Assembly: GCA_947623855.1 (NCBI GenBank)
Contig: CANQHW010000024.1
Location: 1-11,918, forward strand
Source of the DNA: an uncultured Bacilli bacterium
GTDB lineage: Bacteria; Bacillota_I; Bacilli_A; RF39; UBA660
Length of the DNA stretch: 11,918 nt
Reading direction: 5' to 3'
Position 1 is the stretch's first letter, and each line of letters starts with the position of its first letter. Below are positions 7,334 through 11,918 of this stretch, in pieces. The notes under the pieces are model-generated. The model saw only the letters and a list, made by a program, of their open reading frames with translations, was not told where the DNA came from and did not search any database. The position numbers and the translations under genes were made by a program.

Positions 7334-7516
7334 ATGAAAAGAAGAAGATGTGGACCAGGGGTTTTTACTTTTATTGCGATATTTGCTTTAGGGATTTTGA
7401 TATTTTATCAAACTTTAATTACTTTAATTTTACCATTTCGGTTTAATATTTTTATTTTATTAATTGAAGTATTTTTATTATTTTTTCTTTTATATCGTGC
7501 AATATGGCCATATTAA
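7334..7516 (+). CDS. Small two-span membrane protein
   Basis: 60 residues with no recognised family. The N-terminus is strongly basic (MKRRRCGPG), which by the positive-inside rule places it in the cytoplasm. It is followed by two hydrophobic spans, about 11-33 and 36-57, separated by a short loop with one arginine, and ends AIWPY. Start: ATG 7334, 6 nt after AGGTGA (7322-7327). It follows the coiled-coil membrane gene by 58 bp without a terminator, so they may share a transcript. The ribosome binding site and composition argue for a real gene rather than a chance frame. It is convergent with the ysxE-like gene, with only 3 bp between stop codons. Confidence 0.65.
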   Translation: MKRRRCGPGVFTFIAIFALGILIFYQTLITLILPFRFNIFILLIEVFLLFFLLYRAIWPY

Positions 7517-7517
7517 A

Positions 7518-7539
7518 AGTTAACTTGTTTTAGTTAACT
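7518..7539. terminator. Convergent hairpin between membrane gene and ysxE-like gene
   Basis: AGTTAAC (7518-7524) and GTTAACT (7533-7539) form a 7-bp stem with an 8-nt loop. On the minus strand it is followed by TTTT, and it includes the ysxE stop codon. On the plus strand the following bases are T-rich but not a run. It is a weak, possibly two-way terminator for the converging genes. Confidence 0.5.
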
Positions 7540-8401
7540 CTTCTATTATTTCTTTAGTTTTATAAACATAGTCTAAAGTATTTCTTACTTCTTCGGTATC
7601 TTCATAAGCAGTACCATTAAACTTCAGTTCATTGGGGATTCTTATTAATAAATATAATAGGTGTTCTTCTTCTTTATTTAAAGGAAATACTTCATAATAT
7701 TTTTTAAAAAACGCAATAAAATTATGGGTCATAAATTCTTTTTTATATAAATTATATAAATCTAATATGGGGGTGTCAAAGCAAGATTTATCCCAACTAA
7801 TTAAATAATCTTTATCACTTTTTAAATAATGCTCTAAAGATAGATTATTATGAATTAAAGATACTCTTTGTTCTTTTTTAGTTTTTACTAAATCATAATA
7901 ATCATCTAGGTCTTTATTTAAGGTATTTAAAGTTTTTTTTAAAGTATTAAAATGTCTTAAAAATAAATAATGGGAAGGAGATGGGTAGACTTCTTCTAAA
8001 AACTTAGTGTAGTAGGATTCATAACTGTTATCTAAGTAGATAAGATTATTTTTGATATTATCATAAATACTTTTATAAGTATCTTCGCTTACTTCTTTAT
8101 AATAATAAGTTTTACTATGTAAATTAGCTATAACTTTGGCCATATCATATAGTTTTTCTTCTTTAGGCATTGGGGTTTCTTCTACATAAGTAAATAAATT
8201 AATATCACTTCGGGTATCATCAACTAATTCGGGAAAAGAATCAATATGGCGACTTTTTAAATAGGCATATAGTTTTTTAATATCTTGACCTTTTTCTTTA
8301 ATAACATAAGAACCTGTGGTGGAATTAATTATGGTAGTTTTTCCTTTTTTAGTAAGACGATATGGTTTATAAATATTTTTAATTACATCAATACTATTCA
8401 T
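7520..8401 (-). CDS. ysxE: YsxE-like spore-coat protein of the CotS kinase-like family
   Basis: About 293 residues. CotS/YsxE proteins are aminoglycoside-phosphotransferase-like and sit in the spore coat; YsxE depends on SpoVID for its placement in B. subtilis. Here the assignment rests on residues V181-L194 (VSLIHNNLSLEHYL, numbered from GTG 8404), standing where kinases have H-G-D-x-x-x-x-N, then a SWDKSCFD block with D205 and TPILDLYNLY. The catalytic aspartate is replaced by N187 and the metal-binding asparagine by H192, so it is probably an inactive, structural kinase fold. The gene directly follows the spoVID-like gene and overlaps it by 8 nt (11 nt if the preceding GTG 8404 is used). 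No ribosome binding site is seen, so translation is probably coupled. The order spoVID-ysxE is that of B. subtilis. Confidence 0.75.
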   Translation of the reverse strand: MNSIDVIKNIYKPYRLTKKGKTTIINSTTGSYVIKEKGQDIKKLYAYLKSRHIDSFPELVDDTRSDINLFTYVEETPMPKEEKLYDMAKVIANLHSKTYYYKEVSEDTYKSIYDNIKNNLIYLDNSYESYYTKFLEEVYPSPSHYLFLRHFNTLKKTLNTLNKDLDDYYDLVKTKKEQRVSLIHNNLSLEHYLKSDKDYLISWDKSCFDTPILDLYNLYKKEFMTHNFIAFFKKYYEVFPLNKEEEHLLYLLIRIPNELKFNGTAYEDTEEVRNTLDYVYKTKEIIEELTKTS

Positions 8402-9113
8402 CACTAGAAGATGGAATAATTAACTTCATACCAGCGGTTATAGTAGAAGTATCATTACAATCACAGATTATTTCTTTAGATATATGCTCATTACTTGCAA
8501 TGGTATCTAAAGTTTCGTCTTCTTTAACGATATGGATATGATAAGTTACATAACTATCTTCACTATTTAAAGCATTATTTAAAATAATATTTTTATCTAC
8601 GACTTCTTCTTTTTCTTCTACAGGTAACTTATTTACACTTTCTTCATCTAGGATTAGGGGGGCATCTTTTATGGGTAAGTCTAGGCTGTCAATTAAATCA
8701 TCAATAGTGGTATTAGAAGGCGAATCGTTAGCCATTACTTCTTCGTCGGAAGCATCATCTATAAGTTCCCCTTTCCGCTCTTCTTGGGCTTCTTGTTCTT
8801 CACCTTCTACTAATAAATCGATATTAACTTTTAGAGTAGTATCACCTACAATATCATAAGTAAAATCACTAATATCGTGTTTAATAGTTTTTAAATCCAG
8901 ATTATTACCTAGTTCTACTACAAAAGGAAGTTTAAATTTAAAAGGTTCTTTATTTACACTTACTTCATGAACTTTATATTCCCCTTCTAGTAAAAAGTTT
9001 CCTTCTATAGCGTCATTTACGATATCAGCTTCATATTCTAAAGATATACTACTAATTTCACTAATTTTGGTTTCAAAATTAATCTCCTTTTCATAAGGAA
9101 TAATACTTTTCAT
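8394..9113 (-). CDS. spoVID: SpoVID-like spore envelope protein with C-terminal LysM domain
   Basis: 239 residues. SpoVID directs coat layers to wrap the forespore and anchors by LysM. Three parts are seen. Residues 1-103 are a beta-rich N-terminal domain (IPYEKEINFETKI, then ISLEYEADI and an EGNFLLEGEYKV strand) like the SpoVID/spore-coat N-domain. Residues 104-190 are an acidic, low-complexity linker. Residues 193-235 are a LysM domain (HIVKEDETLDTIASNEHIS to GMKLIIP), with the typical E-T-L-x-x-I-A opening. It is much shorter than B. subtilis SpoVID (about 575), chiefly through the linker. Start: ATG 9113, 6 nt after GAGGTGAT. It lies 49 bp after lon and overlaps the ysxE-like gene; that neighbour makes the assignment firm. 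A sigma-E-like -10 box lies just upstream. Confidence 0.85.
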   Translation of the reverse strand: MKSIIPYEKEINFETKISEISSISLEYEADIVNDAIEGNFLLEGEYKVHEVSVNKEPFKFKLPFVVELGNNLDLKTIKHDISDFTYDIVGDTTLKVNIDLLVEGEEQEAQEERKGELIDDASDEEVMANDSPSNTTIDDLIDSLDLPIKDAPLILDEESVNKLPVEEKEEVVDKNIILNNALNSEDSYVTYHIHIVKEDETLDTIASNEHISKEIICDCNDTSTITAGMKLIIPSSSDE

Positions 9114-9133
9114 CTATATATCACCTCTTCTAA

Positions 9134-9141
9134 ATTGTATG
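9134..9141 (-). promoter_or_regulatory. Sigma-E-like -10 element before spoVID-like gene
   Basis: CATACAAT on the minus strand matches the sporulation sigma-E -10 consensus CATACAnT. Its transcript would start near 9127, about 13 nt before the ATG. The expected -35 (about 14 bp upstream, TAATTAA) is only a partial match, and the start would lie right against the ribosome binding site. In B. subtilis spoVID is under sigma-E control. Confidence 0.4.
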
Positions 9142-9189
9142 AAAAAAGAGATTTATTAATTACTAAAACAGTTTATCATAAATCTCTTT
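9142..9189 (-). terminator. Terminator at the end of lon, stop codon inside the loop
   Basis: On the minus strand AAAGAGATTTAT (9189-9178) pairs without mismatch with ATAAATCTCTTT (9156-9145), a 12-bp stem, and a T tract runs to 9142. The 21-nt loop holds the last codons and the TAG stop of lon. Ribosomes finishing lon would cover one arm, so termination may depend on translation. It would separate lon from the sporulation pair. Confidence 0.65.
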
Positions 9190-11472
9190 ATAATTACTTA
9201 CTAAGATAATATTTAGTTTATCTTGGATTTCTTTAGGTACTTCTTCTAAATCGTGATCATTATCTTTAGGAATAAAGACCGTTTTTACTTCATTGTTTAA
9301 AGCCCCAATTAGTTTTTCTTTTAATCCTCTGATAGGTAGAACATCTCCTCTTAAAGTCATCTCTCCGGTCATGGCAATATCACTTGCAACACTTTTATTT
9401 AAGATTAAACTAATTAATGAAGTAGTTACAGTTACTCCAGCACTCGGACCATCTTTAGGGGTAGCTCCTTCGGGAGCATGTAAATGAATATTTTTACTTT
9501 GGAAATAATAATCATTTATTTTTAACATATCTTTATGACTAATTATATAACTTTTGGCAACTTCAATACTTTCTTGCATAACTTTGCCTAAACTTCCAGT
9601 CATAATAATATTTCCTTTTCCTTCATAATAAACAGCTTCTAAAGGTAGTGTTATACCACCTCCAGCACTAACTGCTAAACCATTTACTAAACCAGGGGTT
9701 AAAGATAAAACTTTATTTTTATAGACTAAAGGAGAACCTAAAAACTTTTTTAAATCTTCTTCGGTAATAGTTATGACTTCTCTATTATTATTTAAATCAT
9801 TATTTAAAATTACTTTTCTGACAATATTGGTAAGACATCTATTTAAATTTCTTACTCCCGCTTCAATAGTATATTTATTAATAATACTTTTTATAATATC
9901 ATTTTTAATTATTAAATCATTTTTAGTTATTTTATGTTCTTTATAAATATTGGGAATTAAATACTTTTTAGCAATATCTATTTTTTCAAACTCGGTATAA
10001 CTATTAAGATGAATAACTTCTAAGCGATCATATAAAGCTGGAGGGATATCATATTCATTATTAGCGGTCAAGATAAATAAGACGTTTTGTAAAGAAAAAG
10101 GTTCTTCAACAAAATTATCTGTAAATAAGGTGTTTTGTTCAGGATCTAAAATTTCTAATAAAGCACTAGCGGGATCGCCTTTATAATCTTTAGCCATTTT
10201 ATCTACTTCGTCGATTAAGATTAGAGGATTATTTACTTCGCATTTACTTATTGCTTGAATAATTTTACCGGGATTACTTCCTAGGTAAGTTCTTCGATGC
10301 CCTAAAAGTTCAGCACTATCCGATAAGCCCCCAACACTAATTTTATAAAATTCTCTTTTTAAGGCTTTGGCAATCGAAATGGCTAAAGAAGTTTTCCCTA
10401 CTCCGGGAGGACCTACCAAACAGATGATGGGACTTTTTATATCCGGATTTCTTTTATGAACAGCAACATATTCTAAAATTCTTTGTTTAATACTTTCTAA
10501 ACCATAATGCGTTGTGTCTAAACCTTTTTTTATTTTATTAATATTATTTTCTGTTTTACTTTGTTTATTCCAAGGTAAATTAATTACTAAATCTAAATAG
10601 TTTTTAAGCATGGACATTTCGGGAGAAGAATCTAACATAATTTCTAATTTATGTACTTCTTTAATTAATTTATTTTTAGTTTTAGCATCTATTTCTAAAT
10701 TAGCTAATTTACTTAAATAGTTTCTTATCTCTTCTTCTTTAGAATCTTCTTCTCCTAATTCTTTTTTAATACTTTCTAATTTTTCTCGTAAGATATATTC
10801 TCTTTGATTCTTATCTAATTCTTCTTGTAAAGAAATGTCAATATCTTCTTCTAATTTATTTATCTTAATTTCAATATTTATTTCTTTAATTAATCTTTCT
10901 GCTCTAACCGCGGGATTTATTTCTTCCATAAAATTTAATTTCTTGTCAACTTCATAAAACATAAAGGCCGCAATTACATCAGTGAGTTTATCTAAATCTT
11001 TGATATTTTTAATAATATTTAAAATACTATTAGATACATTATGATTAACTTCGATTAATTCATGAATTAAACTGATTAATTTTCTTCTTAAAGCTTCACT
11101 TTCAACTTCTTTTATTAAAGGAGAAACTAACTCTACGGTGTCGGCCATTAAAATATCTCGATTGTTAATAAAACTTTTATATTTTTGAATACCTATTCTT
11201 TGTTTTCCAACAATTGTTAAACGTACATTGCCATTAGGAAGGGTTAGTTTATTCTTTATTTTAGCTATAACAGCGATATTGGGTAAGTCATTAACATCCG
11301 GGTCAATTTCATATTGATCTTTAGGATATGCGATTAAAACTTCGCCATCAAAATCAGCTAAAGAAAGATTTATAATATCATTGGTTAAATCGTTATTTAA
11401 CTCTAAACGAATATCTTGGCTAGGGAGGATGATAAGACCTTTAAGCATTAAAACTGGTAGCGTTTTGGCCAT
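9163..11472 (-). CDS. lonA: ATP-dependent protease LonA
   Basis: 769 residues, the usual LonA length. It is a cytoplasmic ring protease that unfolds and degrades damaged and regulatory proteins. The N-terminal LON substrate-binding domain (about 5-200, starting LPVLMLKGLIILP) is followed by a coiled-coil linker rich in E and K (about 205-260). The AAA+ module has Walker A GPPGVGKT (354-361, K360) and Walker B LILIDEVDK (D421, E422). The C-terminal protease has DGPSAG with catalytic S677 and LPIRGLKEKL with K720, the same serine-lysine dyad positions as in B. subtilis. Start: ATG 11472, with GAAGGAG 11 nt upstream; an earlier ATG at 11483 is out of frame. It is the first gene of the leftward group with the spoVID- and ysxE-like genes. 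Nothing is missing or unusual in the protein. Confidence 0.98.
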   Translation of the reverse strand: MAKTLPVLMLKGLIILPSQDIRLELNNDLTNDIINLSLADFDGEVLIAYPKDQYEIDPDVNDLPNIAVIAKIKNKLTLPNGNVRLTIVGKQRIGIQKYKSFINNRDILMADTVELVSPLIKEVESEALRRKLISLIHELIEVNHNVSNSILNIIKNIKDLDKLTDVIAAFMFYEVDKKLNFMEEINPAVRAERLIKEINIEIKINKLEEDIDISLQEELDKNQREYILREKLESIKKELGEEDSKEEEIRNYLSKLANLEIDAKTKNKLIKEVHKLEIMLDSSPEMSMLKNYLDLVINLPWNKQSKTENNINKIKKGLDTTHYGLESIKQRILEYVAVHKRNPDIKSPIICLVGPPGVGKTSLAISIAKALKREFYKISVGGLSDSAELLGHRRTYLGSNPGKIIQAISKCEVNNPLILIDEVDKMAKDYKGDPASALLEILDPEQNTLFTDNFVEEPFSLQNVLFILTANNEYDIPPALYDRLEVIHLNSYTEFEKIDIAKKYLIPNIYKEHKITKNDLIIKNDIIKSIINKYTIEAGVRNLNRCLTNIVRKVILNNDLNNNREVITITEEDLKKFLGSPLVYKNKVLSLTPGLVNGLAVSAGGGITLPLEAVYYEGKGNIIMTGSLGKVMQESIEVAKSYIISHKDMLKINDYYFQSKNIHLHAPEGATPKDGPSAGVTVTTSLISLILNKSVASDIAMTGEMTLRGDVLPIRGLKEKLIGALNNEVKTVFIPKDNDHDLEEVPKEIQDKLNIILVSNYKEIYDKLF

Positions 11473-11512
11473 ATCAAGATCATCTCCTTCTTTTTGAAAA
11501 GCAATTAAATTT

Positions 11513-11541
11513 ATACTATCAAGAAAGAGATAATTTGTCTA
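11513..11541 (-). promoter_or_regulatory. Probable promoter of lon
   Basis: On the minus strand TAGACA (11541-11536), 17 bp, and TAGTAT (11518-11513), each close to the sigma-A consensus, lie about 40 bp before the start codon. No CIRCE or CtsR heat-shock operator is recognisable. Confidence 0.5.
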
Positions 11542-11542
11542 T

Positions 11543-11561
11543 TAAAATTTACGTAATTTTA
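11543..11561. repeat. Short inverted repeat upstream of the lon promoter
   Basis: TAAAATT and AATTTTA (7-bp arms) flank TACGT, directly adjoining the putative -35 box. It could be an operator, but such AT-rich palindromes also arise by chance in this base composition. Confidence 0.3.
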
Positions 11562-11589
11562 CAGATAATTTTTTAGCGGTTTATTTTAT

Positions 11590-11658
11590 TTATTTTGACA
11601 AGAGATAAAACTTACCAACTGGCACTATTTTAGTTGGACTCATCACTATATTTAATAT
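11590..11658 (-). pseudogene. Decayed fragment of an Rpn-type C-terminal tail
   Basis: Reading leftward from 11655 gives LNIVMSPTKIVPVGK and a stop at 11590. The tail of the neighbouring intact Rpn-type gene reads LNMGMQPTQIAQATGLPVAT. By hand alignment 25 of 33 bases match from TATTAAA to AAATAG, then 18 bases are missing in the fragment, then the match resumes (CCAGTTG). Upstream the frame meets a stop at 11664-11662 and no gene body is found. It is a relic of a second copy, lying after the terminator of the current gene. Confidence 0.55.
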
Positions 11659-11674
11659 GACCTAAGCAAGTATC

Positions 11675-11695
11675 AAAAAGAAGATATACTCTTCT
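11675..11695 (-). terminator. Terminator after the right-hand Rpn-type gene
   Basis: On the minus strand AGAAGA (11695-11690), loop GTATA, TCTTCT (11684-11679) and a T tract to 11675 form a short intrinsic terminator, 3 bp beyond the stop codon of the Rpn-type gene. Confidence 0.7.
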
Positions 11696-11698
11696 ATT

Positions 11699-11918
11699 TT
11701 AGAGCTTCATTATTGTAGCAACTGGTAACCCTGTAGCTTGTGCTATTTGAGTTGGTTGCATTCCCATGTTTAATAAATTATGAGCTGTTGTCATATTAGC
11801 TTGTTCTATTCCTTGTTCTATGCCTTGCTTTATTCCTCTTTCTTCCCCTTCTCTTATGCCTTTCTTTCTGTATGTGTTCATTAAGATTCTTTCTTCTTCA
11901 GCTACATCACGATATCCT
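11699..11918 (-). CDS. Rpn-family PD-(D/E)XK nuclease/transposase, C-terminal part
   Basis: The open frame enters from beyond 11918 and ends with TAA at 11699; 72 codons are visible, so the ATG at 11881 is internal and not the start. The visible part begins GYRDVAEEERILMNTYRKKG, then five four-residue units beginning with glycine (GIRE, GEER, GIKQ, GIEQ, GIEQ), and ends with a helical hairpin NLLNMGMQPTQIAQATGLPV. Glycine-led E/K/Q repeats followed by a 'NLL.MG...IA.ATGL' module close many Rpn-family transposase-like nucleases. The nuclease domain is outside the window. Together with the gene start at 1-71, this places members of the same family on both sides of the addAB-lon block. Confidence 0.75.
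   Translation of the reverse strand, partial: GYRDVAEEERILMNTYRKKGIREGEERGIKQGIEQGIEQANMTTAHNLLNMGMQPTQIAQATGLPVATIMKL
11801..11860 (-). repeat. Five 12-bp coding tandem repeats in Rpn-type gene
   Basis: Units of 12 bp at 11801, 11813, 11825, 11837 and 11849 each encode a four-residue block starting with glycine. The first two (TTGTTCTATTCC and TTGTTCTATGCC on the plus strand) differ by one base, and the rest are more diverged. Unit number can change without breaking the frame. Confidence 0.75.

Noticed and set aside
8671..8859. Plus-strand 62-codon frame opposite the spoVID-like gene
   Set aside because: Serine-rich shadow of the acidic linker on the other strand, without a ribosome binding site.
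9293..9487. Plus-strand 64-codon frame opposite lon
   Set aside because: Antisense shadow of the highly conserved protease domain of Lon.
1103..11472. Possible UGA-as-tryptophan code, suggested by the extreme AT content and the absence of any TGA stop among the genes
   Set aside because: Tryptophan is written TGG where seen (for example codon 4 of addA) and the long frames contain no in-frame TGA. Preference for TAA and TAG in so few genes is explained by base composition.
11595..11623. Plus-strand TTGACA as a promoter start
   Set aside because: No -10 box at 16-18 bp (ACTGGC stands there) and no plus-strand gene follows.
1..11918. CRISPR array, rRNA, tRNA or riboswitch
   Set aside because: No regularly spaced repeats, no rRNA or tRNA signature and no recognisable riboswitch core were found on either strand.

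Overview
The window is very AT-rich, uses short purine-rich ribosome binding sites (AAAGGAGG, AGGTGA) and the standard genetic code, and carries homologues of the spore-coat proteins SpoVID and YsxE. Together these point to a spore-forming low-GC Bacillota of the Bacilli/Erysipelotrichales/RF39 kind with compact genes. The lineage is an inference, because no rRNA or other marker is present.

Layout, left to right. Positions 1-1102 are an accessory zone read leftward. It holds the first 23 codons of an Rpn-type PD-(D/E)XK nuclease/transposase gene and a solitary PemK/MazF-family toxin-like gene (323-976). Just after the toxin's stop codon there is a strong-looking promoter, a predicted small structured RNA of about 80 nt and a terminator. 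The nuclease gene and the toxin gene are preceded by the same leader of about 80 bp (78-157 and 985-1061), which includes a hairpin over the Shine-Dalgarno sequence. Positions 1103-6521 are a leftward addB-addA operon for double-strand-break repair, with overlapping genes and an unusually short AddB. Positions 6625-7516 hold two rightward genes for small membrane proteins of unknown function. Positions 7520-11472 are leftward lonA - spoVID-like - ysxE-like, a protease gene followed by two sporulation genes. Positions 11473-11918 hold the lon promoter region, a decayed scrap of an Rpn-type tail, a terminator and the 3' end of an intact-looking Rpn-type gene that runs off the window.

How the parts fit. 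The core is housekeeping and sporulation: AddAB for recombination, Lon for protein quality control, and SpoVID and YsxE for spore envelope assembly. In Bacillus subtilis lonA and spoVID-ysxE lie near each other but are separated by haem genes, so their direct adjacency here fits a reduced, haem-less anaerobe. Selfish or defence-like genes sit at both ends. The part most worth following up is 78-1102: an orphan toxin with its own downstream small RNA, bracketed by a repeated terminator-promoter-leader cassette.
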